Origin: Rhizobium sp. RU33A
GTDB taxonomy: Bacteria > Pseudomonadota > Alphaproteobacteria > Rhizobiales > Rhizobiaceae
Reading direction: 5' to 3'
DNA length: 64,000 nucleotides
Assembly: GCF_900156055.1 (NCBI RefSeq)
Contig: NZ_FTMQ01000002.1
Location: 558,001 to 622,000, forward strand
The notes under the pieces were generated by a model. The model had not been told where the DNA came from. It was given only the letters and a program-made list of their open reading frames with translations, and searched no databases. Of the stretch, positions 1-9,652 are shown one piece after another; the first letter of the stretch is position 1; every line of letters begins with the position of its first letter. The translations under genes and the position numbers were made by a program.

Positions 1-233
1 TCGATACCATGGAGGGCTTCTGGACCGATATCGAGCGCATCGGGGTCGAACATACCTTGCGTTATGCGATCGTTGGTTCGCGGGAAACCGCATCGGACAA
101 ACTCGAGCGCTTCATCGCGGCGGTTCGTCCCGACGAGGTGATCGTCTCGACGCCGGTACACGACCTTGATGCCCGCCTGCGCTCGGTCGAACTGTTTGCA
201 GGTCTCAGGCAGGGCGTCGAGCAGACGGCCTGA
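1..233 (+). CDS. LLM-class flavin-dependent oxidoreductase, C-terminal fragment
   Basis: An open frame enters from the left edge and stops at 233, leaving about 76 codons. The residues (GSRETASDKLERF, then DEVIVSTPVHDLDAR) resemble the C-terminal end of bacterial luciferase-like (MsnO8-type) monooxygenases, where a helix after the barrel follows a serine-rich 'VGS' turn. Those enzymes use reduced flavin and oxygen on unknown small substrates. The catalytic barrel lies outside the window, so the family call rests on the tail alone. The Met codon at position 9 is internal and not the likely start. Confidence 0.6.
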   Translation, partial: DTMEGFWTDIERIGVEHTLRYAIVGSRETASDKLERFIAAVRPDEVIVSTPVHDLDARLRSVELFAGLRQGVEQTA

Positions 234-389
234 CCCCTTGGATTACAGGGTTTAGCCTGAGATCTTTACCCCCGATTAAGCGCCGAGGGTGATTGTTCCC
301 GCATAAGGGGAGCCTGCCGACTCGAATTGGCAGGCCATGAACTATGGGCGCGTGGTCTTCTGGCCGGGCTGCTCAGGGGAACAACAATC

Positions 390-2669
390 ATGACAGCTCG
401 CATCCACTCGCTTTCGTTCAAAGTCATTGCGGTCTTTCTCGTTCTGACTTTCATCACCGTCGCGCTCCTTAATGTCTTTGCCTATCGCAGCTCCAGCGCG
501 CTGTTCGGCGAGCAGACCGAGAAGGCGATGACCAGCATGTTGACCTTCCGAGGCGACATGCTGACAGAGAAACTCCAGGCGCTTGAAAACCAGGCAGCCT
601 CCATCGCCAAGATCGAGACACTGCAACAGTCGATGACCGGGCTGAAGAGCGGTTGGAACACCATCAGCAAGAGCACAGGCGATGCGAAAGCCGAACTGCA
701 GCGGGTCTTTGTCACGGAAAATCCCAATCCGCCCGGCGAGCGCGAGAAGCTTTTGAAGCCCGAGGGGCCGAGTGGCTTCTACTATTCGACGCACGAGACC
801 ACGCAGGCCCAGATTGCCGCCTATCTCGAAGGGACGAGCTTCAGCGACATGCTGATCGCCGACCAGAACGGCAATGTCATCTATTCCTTCAGGAAGGGTG
901 CTGCCTTCGGGGAAAATCTCGCGGAGGGGAGTTTTGCCGCGACGAACCTCGGGCGCGTGTTCCAGCAGTCGGTGCAGGCGGCAGCAGCAGCGGTCGATGA
1001 TGTCGTCGGCGTCAACTTCTCCGGCCTTTCGGTCGGTGCAGATCCCGCTGCGCCGGACATCTATTTCGCCGTGCCCTTCGTCAAGCTTGGTGGTTACAAG
1101 GGCAGCCTGATGTTCCAGGTCAAGGCCGATGTCTTCGAAAACCTCCTGTCCAAGGGCATTGTCGCCGGAAGCAGCCAGAAGGCCGCCATTCTTTCAGGCG
1201 AGGGGACCGGGATCGCGCTTGACGCCTCCGGCAAACTCACCGACATCAAGGCTGATTTCACCATGTCGGGCGATGGCGTTTCCGTGCAGTCCGGCGAGCG
1301 TCCCGAAGGTGCGGCCATGGTCTATGGCCGGCGCATTGGCTTCGGTGACCAGAGCTTCGTGGTGACGGAAAGCCTGACCATGGCAGAGCTCGGAGCCGGT
1401 TCGATCCGCATTGCGACGATCCTGTTCGTGACCGGTCTGATCGCGCTCGGCGTGCTTGCCGCCGCAACCTGGGTCTTTACCCGCCGCCTGTTTGCGCCGC
1501 TCGAGCGCCTTGTCGCCTTTACCGGTGCCGTTGCCGACGGCGAGATCGACTATCCCGTGGCGAACCAGGAGCGGCGCGACGAGATCGGCAGCATGGCGCG
1601 GGCGCTCGAACGCTTCCGCCTGGCGCTGATCGAGCAGCAGCGGCAATCTGCCGAGCGCCGGGAAGAACGGGCGCGCGCCGAAGAGGAACGCCGCCAGCGG
1701 ATGGAAGAGCGCGACAGCGAGGCTAGAACCCTGCAGGAGGTGGTCGAAACCCTCGATCAGGGGCTGGACAGGCTGGCTGCGGGCGACCTCGCCTTCCGTA
1801 TTGAAAGCCGCTTCCCGGCGGATCTTGAAGCTTTGCGTTCCAACTTCAACAAAGCGATCGAAACGCTGAGCGCTACGCTTGGCGGCATCGGCGGCAATTC
1901 GGTCGCCGTCCGGGAAGGCTCCGAGGAGATGCGGGCGGGTGCCGACCAGCTCGCCGAACGGACCGAGCGGCAGGCGGCTGCGATCTCGCAGGCCGCCACG
2001 GCAATCCAGGAGATCACCGGTGCGGTCAAGGTACAGATTGCGCGGGCCGAGGAAGCCGAGCGGATCGCCCGGGCCGCGCGGGACGATACCGCGATGTCCG
2101 GCCACATCATGCGCGATACCATAGCGGCGATGGAGGCGATCCAGGGATCATCGATGGAGATCAACAAGATCGTTTCGGTGATCGACGAAATCGCTTTCCA
2201 GACCAATCTGCTGGCGCTCAATGCCGGCGTGGAGGCGGCGCGTGCGGGCGAGAGCGGCAAGGGTTTCGCCGTTGTCGCGCAGGAGGTTCGCGAGCTCGCC
2301 CAGCGGTCGTCGAATGCGGCGAAGGAGATCGCGGGTCTGCTCTCCAAGTCACGCGGCGAAGTCGATCACGGCGTGAAGCTGGTCGAAAAGGCCGGCAATG
2401 CCCTTGATGGTATCGGCTCGCACGTGCTGTCGATCAACAGCCATATCGCCGAGATCATGGAGTCCACCCGAGAAGAGGCGCAAACGCTCGTCGACATCAA
2501 CACTTCGGTGAACCAGCTCGATGCGATGACGCAGCAGAATGCCGCAATGGTCGAGGAGACGACTGCTGCCATCCATCGCCTCGCGGGCGAGGCGGCCGAA
2601 ATGGACCAGCGGCTGGGCCTGTTCAACCTCGGGGGCGAGCGCCCCGGCACGGCGCGCCACGCTGCCTGA
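390..2669 (+). CDS. Methyl-accepting chemotaxis protein
   Basis: A 759-residue transmembrane chemoreceptor that would signal to CheA/CheW. A first membrane helix lies near residues 12-34, followed by a periplasmic sensor of about 300 residues, a second helix near 337-360, a HAMP domain, and a cytoplasmic signalling hairpin with the conserved tip [20 protein letters not shown]. No C-terminal methylesterase-tether pentapeptide is seen. The ATG at 390 is chosen because AGGGG lies about ten bases upstream and the protein then begins just before the first membrane helix; the in-frame ATG at 327 would add 21 residues without a good ribosome site. It is monocistronic and followed by a strong terminator. 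The ligand is unknown. Confidence 0.93.
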   Translation: MTARIHSLSFKVIAVFLVLTFITVALLNVFAYRSSSALFGEQTEKAMTSMLTFRGDMLTEKLQALENQAASIAKIETLQQSMTGLKSGWNTISKSTGDAKAELQRVFVTENPNPPGEREKLLKPEGPSGFYYSTHETTQAQIAAYLEGTSFSDMLIADQNGNVIYSFRKGAAFGENLAEGSFAATNLGRVFQQSVQAAAAAVDDVVGVNFSGLSVGADPAAPDIYFAVPFVKLGGYKGSLMFQVKADVFENLLSKGIVAGSSQKAAILSGEGTGIALDASGKLTDIKADFTMSGDGVSVQSGERPEGAAMVYGRRIGFGDQSFVVTESLTMAELGAGSIRIATILFVTGLIALGVLAAATWVFTRRLFAPLERLVAFTGAVADGEIDYPVANQERRDEIGSMARALERFRLALIEQQRQSAERREERARAEEERRQRMEERDSEARTLQEVVETLDQGLDRLAAGDLAFRIESRFPADLEALRSNFNKAIETLSATLGGIGGNSVAVREGSEEMRAGADQLAERTERQAAAISQAATAIQEITGAVKVQIARAEEAERIARAARDDTAMSGHIMRDTIAAMEAIQGSSMEINKIVSVIDEIAFQTNLLALNAGVEAARAGESGKGFAVVAQEVRELAQRSSNAAKEIAGLLSKSRGEVDHGVKLVEKAGNALDGIGSHVLSINSHIAEIMESTREEAQTLVDINTSVNQLDAMTQQNAAMVEETTAAIHRLAGEAAEMDQRLGLFNLGGERPGTARHAA

Positions 2670-2700
2670 GCATTCCGCGGACACACCGGCGAGATACTGA

Positions 2701-2730
2701 AATGCGGCCCTGCGGGGCCGCATTTTGTTT
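2701..2730 (+). terminator. Rho-independent terminator of the chemoreceptor gene
   Basis: A perfect 10-bp inverted repeat (AATGCGGCCC / GGGCCGCATT) with a 4-base loop runs into a T-rich tract, 31 bases after the stop codon. Confidence 0.85.
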
Positions 2731-2900
2731 CCGCTCTGTCGTCTCGCCACAAGTATCAAGGTAAGCAAATAGATAATGTCTAAAGTTAAGATCTGTAGTT
2801 AATCCGAACTTAACCTTTCCACTCCATTATCTGTCCCAATTCAGGATGTTGGGTCTGCGACAGCCTGACGCGACAACGCTGGGATTTGGAGTATCCTGTT

Positions 2901-3737
2901 ATGACGAAAACCATTCTTGCCGTGGCAACGGCCGCACTGCTCGCCAGCTCGGCCGCCTATGCCGCCGATGTCTATCAGCCTGAACCGCAGCCCGTTTATG
3001 TCGATGCTCCCGAGGTTGCCGTTGCGGAAGCCTCTGGCTGGTATCTGCGCGGCGATCTCGGCTACAGCTTCAACAAGCTGCGCGGCGCCAACTATTTTCA
3101 GGGCAGCAACAATAACCAGGTCGATTTTGCCACGTCCTCGATCAAGGACAGCTTCTGGGTCGGCGGCGGTGTCGGTTACCAGGTCAACAGCTATCTGCGC
3201 ACGGACCTGACGTTTGACTACCTGACCAAGGCCGACTTCCACGGTTCGACCCGCGGCTCCTGCGGCGTTTCCACCGCCTGCACCTCGCGGGACGTAACGG
3301 CCATGCGCGCCTACACGCTGATGGCCAACGCCTATGTTGACCTCGGCACGTATGCCTACTTCACGCCCTATATCGGTGGCGGTATCGGTGGCTCCTACGT
3401 GAAGTGGGACAAGCTTCGCAATACATCCTGCGCGGACAACAACTCGTCCAACTGCGACACGACCGTTGAGCATGAAGGCAAGGGCAGCTGGCGCTTCGCC
3501 TATCAGTTGATGGCCGGCGCCTCGATTGATGTGACCTGCAACGTCAAGGCTGACCTTGGCTATCGCTTCCGCCACACCGCTGGCGGCGACATGTTCGGCT
3601 ACGCTCTGAACGGCGGCCCTGGCTACGACAAGGGCTTCAATAGCCACAGCGTCCATGCTGGCGCGCGTTATGTCTTCGGTGGCTGCGAAACGCCCGTGGC
3701 CTACGAGCCGCCGGCAGAGCTGCCGGTCTACAAGTAA
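2901..3737 (+). CDS. Outer-membrane beta-barrel protein (Omp25/opacity-like)
   Basis: This 278-residue protein starts with a clear Sec signal peptide ([21 protein letters not shown], cleavage after AYA). The mature part has alternating aromatic/glycine strands ([36 protein letters not shown]) and ends in a strand with RYVFGG, typical of small 8-strand barrels of the Omp25/RopB type in rhizobia and brucellae. Four cysteines lie in the loops. GGAG lies about nine bases before the ATG at 2901. The AT-rich 2760-2880 stretch before it probably holds the promoter. The barrel class is confident; a specific role (surface structure or host interaction) is inference. Confidence 0.85.
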   Translation: MTKTILAVATAALLASSAAYAADVYQPEPQPVYVDAPEVAVAEASGWYLRGDLGYSFNKLRGANYFQGSNNNQVDFATSSIKDSFWVGGGVGYQVNSYLRTDLTFDYLTKADFHGSTRGSCGVSTACTSRDVTAMRAYTLMANAYVDLGTYAYFTPYIGGGIGGSYVKWDKLRNTSCADNNSSNCDTTVEHEGKGSWRFAYQLMAGASIDVTCNVKADLGYRFRHTAGGDMFGYALNGGPGYDKGFNSHSVHAGARYVFGGCETPVAYEPPAELPVYK

Positions 3738-3756
3738 GATCCATTCAACGATCAAG

Positions 3757-3788
3757 CAAAGGGCTGCCTTCGGGCGGCCCTTTTGCGT
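3757..3788 (+). terminator. Rho-independent terminator after the outer-membrane protein
   Basis: GGGCTGCC-TTCG-GGCGGCCC hairpin flanked by AAA and TTTT, starting 20 bases after the stop codon. Confidence 0.85.
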
Positions 3789-3840
3789 TGCAGCCCATAG
3801 TCGAGGCGGCGCAGACGGAACAAAAATTTCTCCTGATGCG

Positions 3841-3936
3841 ACGTGGACCCGCTTGACTGATTGGGGCGACAGGAGTAGTTCCGACGGCGGGACACCTCTC
3901 CCCAACGAGAGGCTAATTACCTGGAAGGGTATCTAT
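3841..3936 (+). ncRNA. Putative serC leader RNA element
   Basis: The leader just upstream of serC has a hairpin CCTCTC-CCCAAC-GAGAGG (3895-3912) preceded by GGCGGGACA, and ends at the ribosome site GGAAGGG (3923-3929). A conserved two-hairpin 'serC motif' is known upstream of serC in alphaproteobacteria. Position, hairpin and closeness to the ribosome site fit it. A possible -35 TTGACT lies at 3853-3858. The match is from memory of the motif, not from a covariance search. Confidence 0.5.
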
Positions 3937-5115
3937 ATGGCTGATATCGTCGCCCCCGCCGCGCGTCCGGCAAATTCTCATTTTTCGTCTGGCCCCTGCT
4001 CGAAGCGCCCCGGTTGGTCGCTCGATGCTCTCTCCGATGCCCCGCTCGGTCGCTCGCACCGCGCCAAGGTCGGCAAGGAAAAGCTGAAGCTGGCCATCGA
4101 CCTTACCCGCGAAATCTTGAACGTTCCCGCTGACTACCGCATCGGCATCGTTCCGGCCTCTGACACGGGCGCCGTTGAAATGGCCATGTGGTCGCTGCTC
4201 GGCGAACGTGGCGTCGACATGCTCTCCTGGGAAAGCTTCGGCGCCGGCTGGGTCACCGATGTGGTGAAGCAGCTGAAGCTTGCCGATGTCCGCAAGTTCA
4301 ATGCCGATTACGGCCTGCTTCCGAACCTTGCCGAAGTCGATTTCGACCGCGATGTCGTCTTTACCTGGAACGGCACGACCTCGGGCGTGCGCGTTCCGAA
4401 CGCCGACTTCATCCCGGCTGACCGCAAGGGCCTGACGATCTGCGACGCCACGTCTGCTGCCTTTGCGCAGGACCTCGACTTCTCCAAGCTCGATGTCACC
4501 ACCTTCTCCTGGCAGAAGGTTCTGGGCGGCGAGGGCGGTCACGGCGTGATCATCCTGTCCCCGCGCGCCGTCGAGCGCCTGACGACTTACGTTCCGGCCT
4601 GGCCGCTGCCGAAGATCTTCCGCATGACTTCGGGCGGCAAGCTGATTGAAGGCATCTTCGTCGGCGAAACCATCAACACGCCGTCGATGCTCTGCGTCGA
4701 AGACTATGTCGATGCCTTGAAGTGGGCAAAGTCGATCGGTGGCCTCGAAGCCCTGATCGCCCGTGCCGACGCCAACGCCAAGGTCATCTTCGACTTCATC
4801 GAGAAAAATGACTGGATCGCCAATCTCGCCGTCGACGATGCGACACGTTCGAACACCTCGGTCTGCGTCAAGATCGTGGATCCCGAAGTCACGGCACTCG
4901 ATGCCGATGCCCAGGCCGCCTTTGCCAAGGGTATTGCCAGCATTCTCGAGAAGCAGGGTGTCGCCTATGACATCGGTGCCTATCGCGATGCACCGGCCGG
5001 CCTTCGCATCTGGGCAGGTGCCACGATCGAGACTGCCGACATGGCGGCGCTGATGCCGTGGCTCACCTTCGCCTACGAGACGCAGAAGGCGTCTCTGGCC
5101 AAGGCTGCTGCCTGA
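3937..5115 (+). CDS. serC: Phosphoserine aminotransferase
   Basis: This 392-residue PLP enzyme converts 3-phosphohydroxypyruvate and glutamate to phosphoserine, the second step of serine synthesis. [11 protein letters not shown] near the N-terminus, the [18 protein letters not shown] cofactor segment and the Schiff-base lysine in [14 protein letters not shown] identify the rhizobial form of SerC. The ATG at 3937 follows GGAAGGG by seven bases; upstream in-frame codons run through the previous terminator and are rejected. serA follows 88 bases downstream on the same strand, so the first two steps of the pathway sit together. Regulation through the leader element is inferred. Confidence 0.95.
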   Translation: MADIVAPAARPANSHFSSGPCSKRPGWSLDALSDAPLGRSHRAKVGKEKLKLAIDLTREILNVPADYRIGIVPASDTGAVEMAMWSLLGERGVDMLSWESFGAGWVTDVVKQLKLADVRKFNADYGLLPNLAEVDFDRDVVFTWNGTTSGVRVPNADFIPADRKGLTICDATSAAFAQDLDFSKLDVTTFSWQKVLGGEGGHGVIILSPRAVERLTTYVPAWPLPKIFRMTSGGKLIEGIFVGETINTPSMLCVEDYVDALKWAKSIGGLEALIARADANAKVIFDFIEKNDWIANLAVDDATRSNTSVCVKIVDPEVTALDADAQAAFAKGIASILEKQGVAYDIGAYRDAPAGLRIWAGATIETADMAALMPWLTFAYETQKASLAKAAA

Positions 5116-5129
5116 TCCTTGATCAATTC

Positions 5130-5152
5130 GGCTCCGCCTGACCGGCGGAGCC
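5130..5152 (+). other. Stem-loop in the serC-serA gap
   Basis: GGCTCCGCC-TGACC-GGCGGAGCC forms a perfect 9-bp stem 14 bases after serC. No T-run follows, so it looks more like an mRNA-stabilising or Rho-linked structure than an intrinsic terminator. Confidence 0.5.
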
Positions 5153-5203
5153 TAGCAATTCTCCTCATTTTCTTCAAACGAACTCTCTGAAGGAGGCCTC
5201 GTC

Positions 5204-6799
5204 ATGGCACCTCGCGTTCTCGTATCCGACGAATTGTCTGAAACCGCCGTCCAGATCTTCCGTGATCGCGGCGTCGAAGTGGATTTCCAGCCGAAGCTCG
5301 GCAAGGACAAGGAAAAGCTCGCCGAAATCATCGGCAACTACGATGGTCTCGCCATCCGTTCAGCCACGAAGGCGACGGAAAAGCTGATCGCTGCTGCGAC
5401 CAACCTCAAGGTCATCGGCCGCGCCGGCATCGGCGTCGACAATGTCGATATCCCGGCTGCCTCCAAGCGTGGCATCATCGTGATGAACACGCCCTTCGGC
5501 AACTCGATCACGACGGCCGAACACGCCATCGCACTTATGTTCGCTGTTGCACGCCAGATCCCGCAGGCCGACGTCTCGACCCAGGCCGGTAAGTGGGAAA
5601 AGTCGAAGTTCATGGGTGTCGAAATCACCGGCAAGACGCTCGGCGTTATCGGCGCCGGCAATATCGGTGGCATCGTCTGCAAGAAGGCGATCGGCCTTGG
5701 CATGCATGTTCTGGCCTATGACCCCTTCCTGTCGACCGAACGCGCCCAAGAAATGGGCGTCACCAAGGTCGAACTCGACGAGCTGCTCGCCAAGGCTGAC
5801 TTTATCACCCTGCATGTGCCGATGACCGACAAGACGCGCGGCATCCTGTCGAAGGAAGCGCTTGCCAAGACCAAGAAGGGTGTCCGCATCGTCAACTGCG
5901 CCCGTGGCGGTCTGGTTGACGAGGCAGCCCTTGCCGACGCCATCAAGTCCGGCCATGTCGCCGGTGCCGGCTTCGACGTCTTCGAAGTCGAGCCTGCGAC
6001 CGAGAGCCCGCTCTTCGGCCTCCCAAACGTCGTCTGCACCCCGCATCTCGGCGCCTCCACCACGGAAGCCCAGGAAAACGTTGCTCTGCAGGTTGCCGAG
6101 CAGATGTCGGACTATCTGATGAAGGGTGCCGTCTCCAACGCAATCAACATGCCGTCGATTACGGCTGAGGAAGCGCCGATCCTGAAGCCGTTCATCCGTC
6201 TCGCCGACGTGCTCGGCTCGTTTGCCGGCCAGATGACCGAAAATCCGATCAAGGAAATCGAGATCCTCTATGACGGCGTGACCTCCGGCATGAACACCAA
6301 GGCGCTGACGTCTGCGCTGCTGGCCGGTCTCATCCGCCCGCAGGTGGCCGACGTCAACATGGTTTCGGCTCCGATCATGATCAAGGAAAAGGGTGTCATC
6401 GTTTCGGAAGTGAAGCGTGACAAGACCGGCGTCTATGACGGTTACATCAAGCTCACCGTCACCACCGAGAAGCAGACCCGCTCGGTTGCCGGCACTGTCT
6501 TCTCGGATGGCAAGCCGCGCTTCATCCAGATCAAGGGCATCAACATGGACGCCGATGTCGGTCCGAACATGATCTACATCTCGAACACCGACGTTCCCGG
6601 CATGATCGGCTTCATGGGCACCACGCTCGGCAATGCCAAGGTCAACATCGCGAACTTCCAGCTCGGTCGCGACAAGGAAGGTGGCGACGCCATCGCCCTT
6701 CTTTATGTCGACGGTCCCGTCGAGCAGGCGGTTCTCGATCAGCTGACCGCCAATCCGGCCGTCAAGCAGGCCAAGCCTCTGGTGTTCAACGTAGACTGA
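5204..6799 (+). CDS. serA: D-3-phosphoglycerate dehydrogenase
   Basis: The 531-residue enzyme oxidises 3-phosphoglycerate to 3-phosphohydroxypyruvate with NAD, the committed step of serine synthesis. A Rossmann motif (VIGAGNIGG) lies near residue 150, followed by NCARGGLVDE, the catalytic FEVEP glutamate and the TPHLGAST histidine. An intervening substrate-binding domain and a C-terminal ACT domain (about 455-528) make it the long form, which in other bacteria can be feedback-inhibited by serine. AGGAGG sits eight bases before the ATG at 5204. It forms a unit with serC, although the pathway order is reversed in the gene order. Confidence 0.97.
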   Translation: MAPRVLVSDELSETAVQIFRDRGVEVDFQPKLGKDKEKLAEIIGNYDGLAIRSATKATEKLIAAATNLKVIGRAGIGVDNVDIPAASKRGIIVMNTPFGNSITTAEHAIALMFAVARQIPQADVSTQAGKWEKSKFMGVEITGKTLGVIGAGNIGGIVCKKAIGLGMHVLAYDPFLSTERAQEMGVTKVELDELLAKADFITLHVPMTDKTRGILSKEALAKTKKGVRIVNCARGGLVDEAALADAIKSGHVAGAGFDVFEVEPATESPLFGLPNVVCTPHLGASTTEAQENVALQVAEQMSDYLMKGAVSNAINMPSITAEEAPILKPFIRLADVLGSFAGQMTENPIKEIEILYDGVTSGMNTKALTSALLAGLIRPQVADVNMVSAPIMIKEKGVIVSEVKRDKTGVYDGYIKLTVTTEKQTRSVAGTVFSDGKPRFIQIKGINMDADVGPNMIYISNTDVPGMIGFMGTTLGNAKVNIANFQLGRDKEGGDAIALLYVDGPVEQAVLDQLTANPAVKQAKPLVFNVD

Positions 6800-6823
6800 T
6801 CGACGTTCTCGATATCATCGACG

Positions 6824-6860
6824 AAGACGGCGCGGGATCAAACCCGCGCCGTCTTTGTTT
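6824..6860 (+). terminator. Rho-independent terminator of serA
   Basis: A 13-bp stem (AAGACGGCGCGGG paired with CCCGCGCCGTCTT) with a 6-base loop is followed by TTGTTTTT. Confidence 0.9.
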
Positions 6861-6963
6861 TTCGGCTGCTTTCGGCCAAACGCAAAGTTACATATGGAAA
6901 AATATATGCGTTGAACTGACGCATGGCGGGTTGTCGCATTGCGTATGCAGTGCGAGGGTATAG

Positions 6964-6977
6964 TTGATGTTTATCAT
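6964..6977 (+). promoter_or_regulatory. FNR/FixK-like box in the cydA leader
   Basis: TTGAT-GTTT-ATCAT matches the anaerobox TTGAT-N4-ATCAA with one mismatch. It ends 30 bases before the cydA start, which suits repression or read-through control better than class II activation. It may be chance. Confidence 0.35.
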
Positions 6978-7007
6978 CTCCGGGAGGAGAGAAGGAAGGG
7001 ACATCCC

Positions 7008-8420
7008 ATGTTCGAGCACTTCGACGCACAACTCCTGGCACGCATACAGTTTGCCTTCACCGTGTCGTTCCACATCATATTTCCCGCCTTTTCCATAGGG
7101 CTTGCGAGCTACCTTGCCGTGCTTGAAGGCCTCTATCTCTGGAAGAAGGACAAGGTCTATCTGGAGCTCTTCGACTTCTGGAAGACCATCTTTGCTGTCG
7201 CTTTCGGCATGGGCGTCGTCTCGGGCATCGTGATGTCCTACCAGTTCGGCACGAACTGGTCGGTCTTCTCCGACAAGGCCGGGCCGGTCATCGGTCCCTT
7301 GATGGGTTACGAGGTCCTGACCGCCTTCTTCCTGGAGGCGGGGTTCCTCGGTGTCATGCTGTTTGGTCGCAATCGGGTCGGGCCGGGGCTGCACTTCTTC
7401 GCGACACTGATGGTCGCCTTCGGAACCTTGATCTCGGCAACCTGGATCCTCTCGGTTAATTCCTGGATGCAGACGCCTGCAGGCTTCGCGATGAACGATG
7501 TCGGGCAGTTCGTGCCTGTTGATTGGTGGAAGATCGTCTTCAACCCGTCCTTCCCCTATCGCCTTGTTCATATGGTCATCGCCGCCTATCTGACCACTGC
7601 CTTCGTCGTCGGCGCGGTCGGAGCCTGGCATCTCGTCAAGCGCACGGCGCCGCGCCGCGCCGGCAAGATGTTCTCCATGGCCATGTGGATGGCAGCGATC
7701 GTTGCGCCGATCCAGATCTTTGCTGGCGACATGCACGGCCTCAACACGCTGGAGTATCAGCCGGTCAAGGTCATGGCCATGGAAGGCCATTTCGACAGCC
7801 ATCCGGAGGGTGCGCCGCTGATCCTCTTCGGCATTCCGAATACGGAAGAGAAGCGGATCGACTACGCGATCCAGATCCCCAAACTTTCGAGCCTGATCCT
7901 GAAGCATGATTTGAACGCCCCCCTTGCGGGCCTCGATACGATCCCCGACGACAAGGAACCGCCAGTCGCCATCGTCTTCTGGTCCTTCCGTGTCATGATC
8001 GCCATTGGCTTTGCGATGCTGGGTGTCGGTCTCTTCTCGCTCTGGTGTCGCTGGAAGGGCACGCTCTATTCCAGTGGATGGCTGCATCGCGCGGCCCTGG
8101 TCATGGGACCCTCGGGTTTCGTCGCCGTGCTCGCCGGCTGGATCACCACCGAGGTCGGGCGTCAGCCCTATACGGTCTATGGCCATCTGCTAACGGCCGA
8201 TTCGATCTCGCCGATCGCAGCTCCCGCGGTCGCGGCCTCGCTGATCGCTTTCATCGTCGTCTATTTCATCGTCTTCGGTGCCGGCACCTTCTACATCCTG
8301 CGCCTGATGGGACGATTGCCGCGCGATCCGATGCCGGATCTCGACGATGGCCCGATCCGCACCTCCGGCATCACGCCGGCCGCCCAGCCTGGACACCATG
8401 GAGGCAGACATGCCCATTGA
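7008..8420 (+). CDS. cydA: Cytochrome bd-type (cyanide-insensitive) quinol oxidase subunit I
   Basis: This 470-residue multi-spanning membrane protein is the haem- and quinol-binding subunit of a bd-family terminal oxidase reducing oxygen to water. His22 in SFHIIFPAFS is the expected haem ligand, YRLVHMVIAAY supplies another histidine, and GWITTEVGRQPY is the family signature. The length and short Q-loop resemble the CioA branch more than E. coli CydA. AGGAGAGAAGGAAGGG precedes the ATG at 7008. It overlaps cydB by 11 bases. Such oxidases usually serve low-oxygen or inhibitor-stressed respiration. Confidence 0.93.
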   Translation: MFEHFDAQLLARIQFAFTVSFHIIFPAFSIGLASYLAVLEGLYLWKKDKVYLELFDFWKTIFAVAFGMGVVSGIVMSYQFGTNWSVFSDKAGPVIGPLMGYEVLTAFFLEAGFLGVMLFGRNRVGPGLHFFATLMVAFGTLISATWILSVNSWMQTPAGFAMNDVGQFVPVDWWKIVFNPSFPYRLVHMVIAAYLTTAFVVGAVGAWHLVKRTAPRRAGKMFSMAMWMAAIVAPIQIFAGDMHGLNTLEYQPVKVMAMEGHFDSHPEGAPLILFGIPNTEEKRIDYAIQIPKLSSLILKHDLNAPLAGLDTIPDDKEPPVAIVFWSFRVMIAIGFAMLGVGLFSLWCRWKGTLYSSGWLHRAALVMGPSGFVAVLAGWITTEVGRQPYTVYGHLLTADSISPIAAPAVAASLIAFIVVYFIVFGAGTFYILRLMGRLPRDPMPDLDDGPIRTSGITPAAQPGHHGGRHAH

Positions 8421-9414
8421 TCTTCCCTTCATCTGGGCCGGCATCATCGCCTTTGCCGTGCTTGCCTATGTCATCCTCGACGGTTTCGATCTCGGCGTGG
8501 GCATCCTCTTTCCCTTCTTTCCTGAAAAGCACGAGAAGGATCTGATGATGAACTCGGTGGCGCCCGTCTGGGACGGCAACGAAACCTGGCTGGTGCTCGG
8601 GGGCGGCGGGCTGCTCGCGGTCTTCCCGCTCGCCTATGCGACGATCCTGCCCGCCCTATACGCGCCGCTGATCATCATGCTGCTTGGGCTGATCTTCCGG
8701 GGCGTCGCCTTCGAATACCGCTGGCGTACGCAGCGCGCGGAGTATCTGTGGAATTGGGCCTTTGCTGGTGGCTCCTTCGTCGCGGCCTTCTTCCAGGGCG
8801 TGGCACTTGGTGCCCTGGTTCAGGGGATCCCTGTCGAGAACCGTGCCTATTCCGGCGGTTGGTGGGACTGGCTGACGCCGTTTTCGCTGGCGACCGGTGC
8901 CGCTCTTGTCATCGGATATGCGCTTCTCGGCGCGACCTGGCTCGTGATGAAGACGGAAGGCGAGATCTCCGATCGGGCGCGGTCCTTCGCGCTGCCTCTG
9001 TCGTTTGCCACAGTCGGGGCGATGGGCGTCTTCAGCCTCTGGACCCCCTGGCTCGAACCGCTCTATTTCGAGCGCTGGTTCAAGTTCCCGACGCTGATCT
9101 TCTCGATCATCGTTCCGGTTCTGGTGCTCGGCTGCCTATACGTGATCGTCAACGGGTTGCGCAAAGGCCATGACGCGCGGCCCTTCCTGGCTGCACTCGG
9201 CCTCTTCGTCCTCGGCTATGCTGGTATCGGGATCAGCTTCTATCCCTATATCGTGCCGACATCGCTGACCATCTGGGAGGCTGCAGCACCCGACGAGAGC
9301 CTTGCCTTCCTGCTCTACGGTGCCGTTATCCTCGTGCCGATGATCCTCGGATACACGGCCTATGCCTATTGGGTCTTCCGTGGAAAGCTCAATCCTGACG
9401 AGGGCTATCACTGA
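8410..9414 (+). CDS. cydB: Cytochrome bd-type quinol oxidase subunit II
   Basis: The 334-residue partner of CydA has about eight membrane helices. The N-terminal YVILDGFDLGVGILFPF and the following NSVAPVWDGNETWLVLGGGG are characteristic of the CydB family. The start at 8410 lies inside the end of cydA, so the two are probably translationally coupled. The stop overlaps the start of the small third gene (TGATG). No cydCD cysteine/glutathione exporter, usually needed for bd maturation, is seen in this window. Confidence 0.93.
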   Translation: MPIDLPFIWAGIIAFAVLAYVILDGFDLGVGILFPFFPEKHEKDLMMNSVAPVWDGNETWLVLGGGGLLAVFPLAYATILPALYAPLIIMLLGLIFRGVAFEYRWRTQRAEYLWNWAFAGGSFVAAFFQGVALGALVQGIPVENRAYSGGWWDWLTPFSLATGAALVIGYALLGATWLVMKTEGEISDRARSFALPLSFATVGAMGVFSLWTPWLEPLYFERWFKFPTLIFSIIVPVLVLGCLYVIVNGLRKGHDARPFLAALGLFVLGYAGIGISFYPYIVPTSLTIWEAAAPDESLAFLLYGAVILVPMILGYTAYAYWVFRGKLNPDEGYH

Positions 9415-9527
9415 TGGACAAACGCCTCTTTGCCAGCCGCCTGCTGTGGTTCGTCGGCCTTTGGGCCGGCGGCGTGATGGCGATCACGATCGTCGGACTG
9501 ATCATCAAGTTCTGGCTTGGAGCCTGA
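9414..9527 (+). CDS. CydX-like small subunit (DUF2474 type)
   Basis: A 37-codon gene starts at the ATG that overlaps the cydB stop. The product, beginning MDKRLFASRLLWFVGLW, is one membrane helix with a basic N-terminus and a C-terminal IKFWLGA. Tiny proteins of the DUF2474 type occupy this position in cyanide-insensitive oxidase operons and are thought to be accessory subunits like CydX. The start overlap, hydrophobicity and operon position are seen directly; the function is from family analogy. Confidence 0.78.
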   Translation: MDKRLFASRLLWFVGLWAGGVMAITIVGLIIKFWLGA

Positions 9528-9652
9528 GTTCGATCACCTGAAATTCAATGGAAATCGGCTCGCTCTCTCTTCAAAAGAGAGCGAACTCTCTCCATATGAG
9601 AGACAAGCCTGAAAAGGCATTCAAGACTGTTTCGAGGAGGACAGGAAACACG

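Noticed and set aside
6888..8186. 432-codon minus-strand frame across cydA
   Set aside because: Antisense shadow of the conserved oxidase subunit.
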